Origin: JAVBNA01 sp031551875
GTDB taxonomy: Bacteria; Bacillota; Clostridia; Oscillospirales; Acutalibacteraceae
DNA length: 64,000 bases
Direction: 5' to 3'
NCBI GenBank assembly: GCA_031551875.1
Contig: JAVBNA010000038.1
Coordinates: forward strand, 34,901 to 98,900
In this document: one piece after another, positions 23,774 through 30,873 of the stretch
Layout of the letters: each line of letters opens with the position of its first letter
How positions within the stretch are numbered: position 1 is the first letter of the stretch
Notes under the pieces: generated by a model
Databases searched by the model: none
What the model saw: only the letters and a program-made list of their open reading frames with translations
Told to the model about the DNA's origin: nothing
Position numbers and translations under genes: made by a program

Positions 23774-24352
23774 ATGGAGATTTTAACCGTTGTGTTCATG
23801 GCAATCGGTTTGGCGATGGACGCGCTGGCCGTTTCGGTCAGCAATGGGATCAGTTACGGGCAAACAGCAATTAAGCGTAATGCGGTTTGGATGGGTCTGT
23901 ACTTCGGCGGCTTTCAGTTTATCATGCCGATGATTGGCTGGTTTCTCGGCAACAGCGTACGCACCTACATCGAAGCCATCGACCACTGGGTCGCTTTTGC
24001 CCTGCTCCTCTACATCGGCGGTTCTATGGTTGTGGGCGCACTGCGCGACAAAAAAACAGAGGACAACGCCGCGGGTGCTTCCCCAAAGCTGACCCACGGG
24101 AAGCTGATTTTGCAGGCAATCGCCACCAGCATTGACGCGCTGGCCGTCGGCATCACGCTCGCCTATGTCGACGTTAACATTTGGATTTCGGCCGGAATCA
24201 TCGGCGCGGTCGCTTTTGCCATTTCGATCTTCGGCGCACTGGCGGGCGGCAAGCTGGGCTTGCTGTTCCGGAAACGTGCGGAAATTGTCGGCGGGCTTGT
24301 GCTGGTCGCCATCGGGTTAAAGATTTTGATTGAACATCTGCTGGCCGGATGA
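23774..24352 (+). CDS. mntP: Manganese efflux pump MntP
   Basis: 192 residues from ATG 23774, with AAGGAGG eight bases upstream; an in-frame ATG at 23711 would include that site. Six membrane helices. The two homologous halves each carry the metal-coordinating helix with an aspartate: GLAMDALAVSVSNGI near residues 13-27 and TSIDALAVGITLAYV near 117-131. This is the MntP/YebN signature. It should export Mn2+ from the cytoplasm. A strong terminator follows. Confidence 0.93.
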   Translation: MEILTVVFMAIGLAMDALAVSVSNGISYGQTAIKRNAVWMGLYFGGFQFIMPMIGWFLGNSVRTYIEAIDHWVAFALLLYIGGSMVVGALRDKKTEDNAAGASPKLTHGKLILQAIATSIDALAVGITLAYVDVNIWISAGIIGAVAFAISIFGALAGGKLGLLFRKRAEIVGGLVLVAIGLKILIEHLLAG

Positions 24353-24373
24353 CCGGTCGGCATGGATACCGAT

Positions 24374-24408
24374 AAAAACGCCGCCCCTGTAAACGGGGCG
24401 GCGTTTTT
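24374..24408. terminator. Intrinsic terminator after mntP
   Basis: AAAAACGCCGCCCC pairs with GGGGCGGCGTTTTT around a short loop. The 24409-24563 stretch beyond it shows no gene. Confidence 0.92.
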
Positions 24409-24563
24409 GCTTCACTCTATATTGAATACTTCTAAACTGTTTAGTATGGTTCCCTGACACCGGGTCGGGCTCAGGGATGGGGTCAAATACTTTGCTTTTT
24501 ACGATATGGTTGTGTGTCTTTGGGAATATGGATACGCACCGCAGTGTGATTACAATATGGTTT

Positions 24564-25634
24564 TTATTTGGAATAATTGAGAATTTTCTCCAACAGGCGA
24601 TCCTGTACGTCAACAAAGCATTTGAGCAGCGTCGGGTTAAAGCATCCGCATTCACCGCGCAAAATCATGGCAACCGCCTCGTCGTGGGTGTAGGCGTCCT
24701 TGTAGACCCGCTTACTGGTCAGCGCATCATACACATCGGCGATGGAAGTGGCCTGCGCCCAGATCGGGACGTCCTCCCCGACAAGCGCGTCCGGATAGCC
24801 CCGCCCGTCCCAGCGCTCATGGTGGTGGCGGCAGATGTCGTAGCAGTACATGTAGTAATCTTCATCCTGTGCGTAGTTGAGGCTCTCCAGGATCTCACAG
24901 CCGCGAACCGTGTGGGTTTTCATAATCTCGAATTCCTCTCTGGTCAGCGGGCCGGGCTTGAGGAGAATCGCGTCGGGAATGGCGATTTTCCCGATGTCGT
25001 GGGTGGCCGAAGCATTGGAAATCATCTCGATTTCATCGTCAGACAGCGGATAATAGGCATTGGCTTCCTCCAGAATTACCCGGGTCAGCCCCCGGATCCG
25101 CTTGATATGTTCACCCGATTCACTGTTGCGGCTTTCCACCGCAGCACTCAGCGCGTCAATGACAAACTGATTGGACTGGCGAATTTTTTTGGCCTGCTGT
25201 TCAAGCTTCTTACGCTGCTCCTCCAGCATTTGCTCAAGATGGTGCTTATGCGTGTACAGATCCACCACGTTGCCGACACGTCGGAGAATAATTTCAGGAT
25301 TGAAGGGCTTGTTGACCAGGTCGGAAACGCCCAGCCCATGCCCCATCAGAATTTTTTCGTCGTCGTTTTCCCCCGTAATCATAATGACTGGGATGGTTTT
25401 GATCAAACCGGTTCGGTTCATTTCCTCCAATACGCCAAATCCGTCCACGTCCGGCATTACAAGGTCGAGCAGCACAATGGCAATTTCGTCCAGAAATTCA
25501 TGGATCAAATTAAGCGCAATCCGCCCGTTTTCGGCTTCCAGCACCTCAAACTGATCTTCAAACAGGTCTCTCAGGATCATACGATTGAGTTCGATGTCAT
25601 CAACCACCAACAGTTTTTGCTTCGCATGGCTCAA
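24564..25634 (-). CDS. Response regulator with HD-GYP domain (c-di-GMP phosphodiesterase)
   Basis: 356 residues, starting with TTG at 25634 (reads MSHAKQKLLVVDD). The receiver domain (1-125) has the acidic pair DD (12-13), phospho-acceptor Asp57 (VLLDLVMPDVDG), Thr87 and Lys109. A coiled-coil linker (130-155) leads to an HD-GYP domain with THDIGKIAIPD (His212, Asp213), HTVRG, and HHERWDGRGYP near 270-281, all canonical metal ligands plus the GYP triad. It should hydrolyse cyclic di-GMP when phosphorylated. No kinase gene is adjacent. A possible -10 TATAAT is at 25717-25712. A c-di-GMP riboswitch transcript lies just upstream on the same strand but appears to end at its own terminator. Confidence 0.9.
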   Translation of the reverse strand: MSHAKQKLLVVDDIELNRMILRDLFEDQFEVLEAENGRIALNLIHEFLDEIAIVLLDLVMPDVDGFGVLEEMNRTGLIKTIPVIMITGENDDEKILMGHGLGVSDLVNKPFNPEIILRRVGNVVDLYTHKHHLEQMLEEQRKKLEQQAKKIRQSNQFVIDALSAAVESRNSESGEHIKRIRGLTRVILEEANAYYPLSDDEIEMISNASATHDIGKIAIPDAILLKPGPLTREEFEIMKTHTVRGCEILESLNYAQDEDYYMYCYDICRHHHERWDGRGYPDALVGEDVPIWAQATSIADVYDALTSKRVYKDAYTHDEAVAMILRGECGCFNPTLLKCFVDVQDRLLEKILNYSK

Positions 25635-25835
25635 CGGCTTTCACATCCTTTGCGCATAAATTTTTGCTTACATTGACACAACACTGCGTTTCCAAGAATC
25701 CCTTACTGTTCATTATAGCACAAATAAAAGAAGGAATCCATATCAATAATGAGAAAAAATATCAGCTATTTTGTCGCGTTATGAGGAATGACGCCGAAAA
25801 AGGGGGAATTTTCGGCTTGTACAGATTCCAGACAA

Positions 25836-25866
25836 CAAAAAAGGCGGCTATTCTCAACCGCCTTGA
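25836..25866 (-). terminator. Minus-strand intrinsic terminator of the riboswitch transcript
   Basis: On the minus strand AAGGCGG and CCGCCTT (25864-25858 and 25847-25841) pair around a 10-nt loop and are followed by TTTTTT. It separates the riboswitch transcript from the HD-GYP gene. Confidence 0.75.
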
Positions 25867-25901
25867 TCTTCCGTTTTTTGTTTTGTCTGTAAAAGGGGGG
25901 T

Positions 25902-25927
25902 GAGGACATGGCTTTCGCCATGTCCTC
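25902..25927. repeat. Perfect 11-bp hairpin
   Basis: GAGGACATGGC, loop TTTC, GCCATGTCCTC. No T tract on the plus side. On the minus strand it lies about 40 nt before the terminator, so it would form part of the 3' end of the riboswitch transcript. Confidence 0.6.
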
Positions 25928-26439
25928 GGAAGAAGTGTGCAATGTTATAGGGAATATGTTGTAAGCAAGTTAAGTGGGGTGTAGGAGTAGGATGTTTAGG
26001 TGGATGTTATTGTTACTGTAGTGTGACGAAAAGCGTGATGATATCTATTTCACTTATAACTCGAAGTGGCAGCCGGGGCAGGCGATCCTGAACATTGAAA
26101 AACTTCACTGTCAAAATAAACGTCTTCCTATTGCGATATGGTTATTATCGTTGCCGCTGCGTTATTGCGATGGTGCAAAATTTTAGCCAGCACAGTCGAT
26201 TGATTGAATTTTAGGTATTGTTTGGTAGAATGGAAGAGTGAGATGTTTCGTGTGATTGGAGAATATTGATTGTGTCAGTGTGAATTGTTACTGTGACGAT
26301 ACTGCCATGTAAGAGTAGGATGATTATGAGAAGTTTTTTCGTCGAGTACAGGAATGATGACCGGACGATTCAGTGTTGGTGTAGTGACCTGCCCAGGTTC
26401 TGCACGCCTCTTCGTTACAAGGGAATAGCAACTGAAAGA
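25928..26439 (-). other. Unassigned 3' part of the c-di-GMP riboswitch transcript
   Basis: About 510 bp with no convincing gene. The plus strand is T/G rich and C poor, unlike the flanking genes. Two degenerate copies of a segment recur (minus strand: CATCCTACTCTTACA with CACAGTAACAATTCACA, and CATCCTACTCCTACA with ACTACAGTAACAATAACA). Reading on in the frame of the 38-codon gene upstream, past its stop, gives Thr/Pro/Asn-rich stretches such as EPGQVTTPTLNRPVIIPVLD and EDVYFDSEVFQCSGSPAPAA, broken by five further stops. It may be a decayed secreted-protein gene or a structured noncoding region. Confidence 0.35.
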
Positions 26440-26556
26440 TTATGCCGTTGCGCTGAGTAAAACGAGCGATGCGACGGTGGTCACGGTCAGACAGACCGCG
26501 TATTGGATCAGCTTCTTGGGAATGCGGATTCCTTTCCTTACGGTAACCGTATTCAT
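26440..26556 (-). CDS. Small 38-residue membrane or signal-like peptide in the riboswitch transcript
   Basis: Begins at ATG 26556, with GAGGGGAGT six bases upstream, and ends with TAA at 26440. The sequence has a basic N-terminal part (MNTVTVRKGIRIPKKLIQ) followed by a hydrophobic stretch (YAVCLTVTTVASLVLLSATA). That is the make-up of either a one-helix membrane peptide or a Sec signal peptide with an AxA-like end. Because the frame stops exactly where a mature protein would begin, it may be the surviving 5' end of a disrupted secreted protein. A longer in-frame reading to 26784 runs through the riboswitch and is unlikely. It lies after the aptamer and a terminator hairpin. Confidence 0.45.
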   Translation of the reverse strand: MNTVTVRKGIRIPKKLIQYAVCLTVTTVASLVLLSATA

Positions 26557-26635
26557 GATGACTCCCCTCACAATGCTTGCGTTTTGTTTGTTGATCAACT
26601 GTACCATGGTCTTTTTCCCTGATTGAAACTCTGGC

Positions 26636-26681
26636 AAAACAAAAAACCGGCGCCCGAATCGTTTCCAGATTCGGAGCCGGT
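26636..26681 (-). terminator. Terminator/expression platform behind the c-di-GMP aptamer
   Basis: On the minus strand ACCGGCTCCGAATC pairs with GATTCGGGCGCCGGT around a 7-8 nt loop, followed by TTTTTTGTTTTG. It lies about 85 nt after the aptamer, as expected for a transcription-control platform. Confidence 0.85.
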
Positions 26682-26764
26682 CTACTGTTGAGAAACTGTG
26701 TTTGATTCCGCCCTCACATACTATGACGTGAGAGAGAAATTTTTTCAGACACAGAAAAAATCCC

Positions 26765-26852
26765 TTTCGGTAGCCGGCAACCATAGCATCTTGCGATGCC
26801 TTAGGCCCTTGGTTTTGCGTCCTTGCCTTTCAGCAAGTTTGCCATTATCGTT
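26765..26852 (-). promoter_or_regulatory. Cyclic di-GMP-I (GEMM-I) riboswitch aptamer
   Basis: The minus strand carries the class I consensus in order: AACGATAATGGCAAAC, a short stem capped by CTGAAAGG (GAAA tetraloop), GGACGCAAAACC (the tetraloop-receptor side with the GACGCAAA core), GGGCCTAAGGC, a second stem, and GCTATGGTTGCCGGCTACCG. The invariant GGCAAAC, ACGCAAA, GCCTAAG and GCCGG-TACC elements are all present. It should sense c-di-GMP in the nascent transcript started at the promoter 26898-26926. The regulated product is unclear: a 38-residue peptide and an unassigned 0.5-kb stretch follow. Confidence 0.92.
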
Positions 26853-26897
26853 TGAATTCGATTTGAGTTATTCACTTGTTCTCTTTGGTACGGCTAT

Positions 26898-26926
26898 ATC
26901 ATATCACAGCCCTTTCTCTTTGTCAA
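26898..26926 (-). promoter_or_regulatory. Promoter of the riboswitch transcript
   Basis: On the minus strand TTGACA (26926-26921), a 17-nt spacer and TATGAT (26903-26898), about 45 nt before the aptamer. Confidence 0.85.
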
Positions 26927-26969
26927 CACCTTTTTTATAAAAAGTTTTCCAAATTTTGGAACAGCGTCA

Positions 26970-27006
26970 AAAAGAGCGCCGCACGGGCATTTTCCGCCTG
27001 TGCGGC
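26970..27006 (-). terminator. Terminator of the GntR-CPBP-cyclase operon
   Basis: On the minus strand GCCGCACAGGC pairs with GCCCGTGCGGC (one mismatch), followed by GCTCTTTTTG. It starts 16 bases past the cyclase stop. Confidence 0.85.
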
Positions 27007-27022
27007 ACGGTTCAGTTCAGGT

Positions 27023-27619
27023 TCATTCATAGACCGAGATGCCGCGCAGCAGCAGCGCGCGCACCGGCGCTCCCTCCATGCCCGCCATCTTGACCGGCGC
27101 GGCCGCCAGGAAATAAGATCCTTCCTCCACCCGCGACAAATCCAGATTTTCAAGAATCGGAATGCCCGCGCTCAAAAGCTCCTTATGCGGCTTGGGGTCA
27201 TTGCCCGGGCGGGCGATGGAGGGCGCGTCAATGCCGACCAGCCTGATCCCCTCGTCCGCAAACACAAACGCGGCGCTCTGACTGAGATAGGACTGCCCGC
27301 CGCCTTTGATGAGGATGCGCTTTTCCGTAATCGAACGCAGCATGCGCTCGGCCTCTTCCCCGGTGATTTCGCCCGATTTGCACACCACCGCACATCCGCC
27401 CACAAAGGCGTCAAGCGTAAGGGCGGCAATGTCGGCGCCGCCGTGTACATAGTGCAGCGGCGCGTCGGCGTGCGTGGCACAGTGGGCCACGGCCGTGTAG
27501 GCGGACAGGGTACAGACGTCCCCCTCCTCAATATTCTGAACACGCCTTTTGACGGGCGCCGGGTCGCCGTCATAGGGCGGCGCCGAAAAAAATTCACGGG
27601 AAATGTCCCAGATTTCCAT
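27023..27619 (-). CDS. Cyclase-family (kynurenine formamidase-like) metal hydrolase
   Basis: 198 residues. It carries the cyclase-family metal motif HxxTHxDxPxH as HCATHADAPLHY (about residues 47-58), and further family landmarks RILIKGGG, IRLVGIDAPSIARPG and HKELLSAGIPILENLDLS. In place of the usual GTH, the sequence has ATH. Members hydrolyse formyl-kynurenine, cyclic amides or related compounds with a divalent metal; the substrate here is unknown. It is the last gene of a GntR-CPBP-cyclase run, 19 bases after the CPBP stop. Confidence 0.85.
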   Translation of the reverse strand: MEIWDISREFFSAPPYDGDPAPVKRRVQNIEEGDVCTLSAYTAVAHCATHADAPLHYVHGGADIAALTLDAFVGGCAVVCKSGEITGEEAERMLRSITEKRILIKGGGQSYLSQSAAFVFADEGIRLVGIDAPSIARPGNDPKPHKELLSAGIPILENLDLSRVEEGSYFLAAAPVKMAGMEGAPVRALLLRGISVYE

Positions 27620-27638
27620 CTTCTAACCCCCCTCCCGG

Positions 27639-28541
27639 TCAGTAAGCCGCCTCCGCCGCAGACAAGGCGGGCGCCGCCTTGTCCAGTTCACTGGCCCGGC
27701 GCTTGCCCGTGAAATGCACGATACCCGCGCCGCCCAGCGCGCCCAGCAGCACCATGCCCAGCATGGCGGCCAGCAGAATCAGCGCGTACTGCGGGTTCTC
27801 GCCCTCCCCGGAAGAAAGCACAACCTTTTGGATGGCGTTCAAACCAAGCGAGGTTCCGTTGAGCATCATATGCAGAATCACCGCCGGCCAGATGGATCTG
27901 GTCCATTCCAGCAGCAGGGCGGCAAAGATCCCCATCAGGAATGTATAGGAAAACTGCACGATGTTTCCGTGCATCAGCCCGAATATCGACGCCTGTATGA
28001 TGATGGCCACCGGGCGCGGCATGGCTCGTTTGAGCACCCCGTACACCGCGCCGCGCAGCAAAAACTCCTCCGCAATGGGCCCGAAAATGGACAGGCAGAT
28101 CAGCGTACCCAAGGCATTGCCGCCTACCAGCGTCTCGGTCGAATTGTTATGCACCTGCATCCATTCCTGCGGCCAGGGAATAATCGCCATCATGATACTG
28201 ACAAGCATATAGAAGCCAATCCCAAAGCCCATCGACGACAGGAGGGTCATCACGCCGGGGCTCTTGATTTGATAGAGCTTTCGCGCCGTGATATCGCGCG
28301 GCTTGAGGATGAACAAAATCCCGACCATGATTACGCCCGACATCGCCACCGCATAGGCCAGCGTTGCAATTATAGCGTCCGTCAGCCGCGAAGCCATCTC
28401 CCCCGGCGTCGCTGAGGACATAAAGCCCGGATCGTACATCAGCGCCAGCCCAAGGCTGCAAATGTTTTGCAGTACAAAGTACAACAGAAAATAGAGCAAT
28501 GTCCAGCCGATCGCCGTAAAAACTTTTTTCATCATATACAC
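27639..28541 (-). CDS. CPBP-family intramembrane metalloprotease (Abi/CAAX-like)
   Basis: 300 residues with about eight hydrophobic helices. The glutamate motif is EEFLLRGAVYGVL (EExxxR), then FGLMHGN (FxxxH), then HMMLNGTS (HxxxN/B), in the order that coordinates zinc in CPBP/Rce1-type proteases. Such proteins cut membrane peptides, process pheromones or bacteriocins, or give self-immunity; no bacteriocin gene is visible nearby. It lies 47 bases after the GntR regulator and probably shares its promoter. GAGGTG precedes the ATG. Confidence 0.9.
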   Translation of the reverse strand: MYMMKKVFTAIGWTLLYFLLYFVLQNICSLGLALMYDPGFMSSATPGEMASRLTDAIIATLAYAVAMSGVIMVGILFILKPRDITARKLYQIKSPGVMTLLSSMGFGIGFYMLVSIMMAIIPWPQEWMQVHNNSTETLVGGNALGTLICLSIFGPIAEEFLLRGAVYGVLKRAMPRPVAIIIQASIFGLMHGNIVQFSYTFLMGIFAALLLEWTRSIWPAVILHMMLNGTSLGLNAIQKVVLSSGEGENPQYALILLAAMLGMVLLGALGGAGIVHFTGKRRASELDKAAPALSAAEAAY

Positions 28542-28588
28542 CTCGTTAATTCAGATCAAATTTATCTGTGCCGGGAGATTTCACGCCT

Positions 28589-28975
28589 TCAGGCCCGCTT
28601 CCTTTCCGTTGGTCCTCCCTGAAGCGTCTGTTGCACCCGCCGGAGAAGCTCTTCCTCCGAATAGCCCATCTCCAGCATCTTGCCCGCAAAGGCGCGCACA
28701 AACTCACCGGTCATCTCATCGCGGACCGCGGCGATTCGCAATGTGTCCCTGGTGACAAAACGACCGGCCGTCCGTACGGCATATAAAAGCCCCTCCCGCT
28801 CAAGCACGCCAAACGCGCGCTGCACGGTGTTGGGGTTGACCGAAAAACGGCGCGCCAGATCCCGCACCGAGGGCACGCGGAAGCCCGCCGCCCATTCCCC
28901 CGAGACAATCATATTTTTTATGCCGTCAACAATCTGGAGATAGATCGGCAGATTGGGGCGAAAGCTTATGTCCAC
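28589..28975 (-). CDS. GntR-family regulator, YtrA subtype
   Basis: 128 residues. The N-terminal winged helix-turn-helix is PIYLQIVDGIKNMIVSG, FRVPSVRDLARRFSVNPNTV and YAVRTAGRFV; only a short two-helix tail follows, which is the YtrA subtype typical of regulators that control their own downstream membrane or ABC genes. It likely represses this GntR-CPBP-cyclase operon. AAGGAGGG precedes the ATG. The gene is divergent from the symporter at 29182. Confidence 0.9.
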   Translation of the reverse strand: MDISFRPNLPIYLQIVDGIKNMIVSGEWAAGFRVPSVRDLARRFSVNPNTVQRAFGVLEREGLLYAVRTAGRFVTRDTLRIAAVRDEMTGEFVRAFAGKMLEMGYSEEELLRRVQQTLQGGPTERKRA

Positions 28976-29077
28976 GCACGATCCCTCCTTGTATCATTGT
29001 ACTAACATCTTAACACAAGTATATGCCCCTTCCGATTAAAAAGCAAGGATTAGTTTTTCCCTTTTTCATTTTTTCTC

Positions 29078-29106
29078 TTGCTTTTTTGCAAAGAATGAGG
29101 TACAAT
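29078..29106 (+). promoter_or_regulatory. Promoter of the sodium/solute symporter
   Basis: TTGCTT (29078-29083), 17-nt spacer, TACAAT (29101-29106). Confidence 0.5.
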
Positions 29107-29181
29107 CAGAATCAATCAGTTTATCGCTTTAAAGTGTTTTGAGGTAAAAGCGTTAATGAAGCAAATTGGAGGGGAATCATC

Positions 29182-30687
29182 ATGACAACACAGCACATCA
29201 TCTGGCTGGTCATCGCGGCGTATGTAATCCTGATGGCGGTCATCGCGATTCTGAGCATGAAATCATCCAAAAGCATCACCGACTTTACGGTGGGCGGGCG
29301 CAATGCGGGCGCTTGGCTGTCGGCGCTGTCCTACGGCACGGCCTATTTTTCCGCCGTCATGTTCGTCGGCTATGCCGGCACTTCGGGCTGGCGGTACGGC
29401 CTGTGGTCGGTGCTGCCCGGCATCGGCAACGCCATCTTCGGATCCCTGTTTGCGTGGCTGGTGCTCGCTAACCGCACCCGCGACGTCACGCGGCGGCTCA
29501 AAATCAAATCCATGCCGCAGTTTTTTGAAAAGCGCTTCAACAGCCAGCCCATGAAAATGTTTGCGGTTGTTGTCATTTTCCTGTTTCTGATCCCCTATTC
29601 CGCTTCTGTGTACAAGGGTCTGACCAGCGTCTGCTCGGTGCTTCTCAAGGTTGACCCGACCATATGCATGATCGTCATCGCCGCCGCGTCGGCCCTCCTG
29701 CTTGTGCTGGGCGGATACGCCGCCACACTCAAGGCGGATTTCGTTCAGGGCATTGTGATGTTTGTCGGCGTGGTTCTGCTAATCATCTTTGTTGTGCGCA
29801 GCGAGCAGGTAGGCGGCCTGACCGAGGGCATCGCCCGCATGAAGGCCGAGTTTAACCACAATCTCCCCGCCTCGGAGCACGTCGGGCTGTGGGCAACCGT
29901 GCTCATGACCAGCTTCGGCACCTGGGGTCTGCCGCAGATGATCCATAAATACTACGGAATCCGTGACAAAAGAGAGGTCAAGCGCGGCACCATCATTTCG
30001 ACAATCTTTGCCCTGCTCATCGCAGGCGGCGGCTATTTCGTCGGCTCCTTCGCCCACATCTTCTTCAAGGGCGGACAGCTGCCCGAGGGCGGCGTGGACT
30101 ATATCATCCCAAACATGCTTGAAATGGCAAAGCTGCCCAACCTGCTGCTGGGCGTTGTGCTGGTGCTGCTGATCGCGGCCTCGGTGTCCACCCTGTCAGC
30201 CATCACGCTGACCGCCTGCTCCACCGTGTCCATGGACTGGATCCGCGCCCGCTTAAAGCCTGACATCAACCCGCAAAAGCTGGCCGTTGTCACCAAGGTG
30301 CTCTGCCTGCTGTTTGTGGCCGCCTCCTTTGTCATCGCCAATACAAGCACCCCCATCCTGGACATGATGTCCTACTCATGGGGGATCATATCCGGCTCCT
30401 TCCTCGCCCCTTACCTGATCTCGCTGTACTGGAAAAAGTTCAACAAAATCGGTGCCTGGGCGGGCATGCTGTGCGGCTTCTTCGTCTCCCTCCCCCCCAT
30501 CATTGCCAAGCTGTTCGTCAGCCCCGACACCTCCTTCGGCAAGCTTGCCCTGCAAGGGCCTCTCTTTGCGTGTATCGCGATGGCCGCCTCGCTTGTCATG
30601 TGCATTGCGGTGTCGCTGATCACAAACGCCGTCAAGGCGAAGGGCTCTGAGGAGAACACCTTCTTCTATGAGGGCACCGTGAGCTGA
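29182..30687 (+). CDS. Sodium/solute symporter (SSS family)
   Basis: 501 residues, about 13 membrane helices. The N-terminal ITDFTVGGRNAGAWLSALSYG and YAGTSGWRYG (helix 1 and unwound region), SFGTWGLPQMIHKYYGIRDKREVKRG and SASVSTLSAITLTACSTVSMD (sodium-site helix 8, with the SxxS pattern) are typical of the PutP/PanF/SglT group. It should import an organic solute with Na+. The neighbouring aromatic 2-oxoacid genes make an aromatic amino acid or acid a possible cargo, but the transporter has its own terminator, so this is a guess. GGAGGGGAA precedes the ATG. Confidence 0.9.
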   Translation: MTTQHIIWLVIAAYVILMAVIAILSMKSSKSITDFTVGGRNAGAWLSALSYGTAYFSAVMFVGYAGTSGWRYGLWSVLPGIGNAIFGSLFAWLVLANRTRDVTRRLKIKSMPQFFEKRFNSQPMKMFAVVVIFLFLIPYSASVYKGLTSVCSVLLKVDPTICMIVIAAASALLLVLGGYAATLKADFVQGIVMFVGVVLLIIFVVRSEQVGGLTEGIARMKAEFNHNLPASEHVGLWATVLMTSFGTWGLPQMIHKYYGIRDKREVKRGTIISTIFALLIAGGGYFVGSFAHIFFKGGQLPEGGVDYIIPNMLEMAKLPNLLLGVVLVLLIAASVSTLSAITLTACSTVSMDWIRARLKPDINPQKLAVVTKVLCLLFVAASFVIANTSTPILDMMSYSWGIISGSFLAPYLISLYWKKFNKIGAWAGMLCGFFVSLPPIIAKLFVSPDTSFGKLALQGPLFACIAMAASLVMCIAVSLITNAVKAKGSEENTFFYEGTVS

Positions 30688-30707
30688 ACATTTTCTGAAC
30701 ACAACGC

Positions 30708-30757
30708 GCAAGCAGTCTATGACGCCGGTTCGGTGTCATAGACTTGCTTTGTATTTT
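30708..30757 (+). terminator. Terminator after the symporter
   Basis: GCAAGCAGTCTATGAC pairs with GTCATAGACTTGC around GCCGGTTCGGT, followed by TTTGTATTTT. Confidence 0.85.
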
Positions 30758-30814
30758 CGGGAAAAGCTTTGATGCTATTCCCAAACCGTGCAGATAGTAT
30801 GTCTTTTTTTGGTC

Positions 30815-30844
30815 TTGGCGAGTGTCTTATCTTTATGGTATAAT
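30815..30844 (+). promoter_or_regulatory. Promoter of the PaaK-IorAB-PaaK-ACT operon
   Basis: TTGGCG (30815-30820), 18-nt spacer, perfect TATAAT (30839-30844), 30 nt before the first start codon. Confidence 0.65.
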
Positions 30845-30873
30845 AAAAAAACTGAGAGAAGGAAGTGAATTTG

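Noticed and set aside
26440..26784. 114-residue minus-strand frame running from the riboswitch into the small gene
   Set aside because: Its first two-thirds are the aptamer and terminator hairpin; only the last 38 codons follow a ribosome site.
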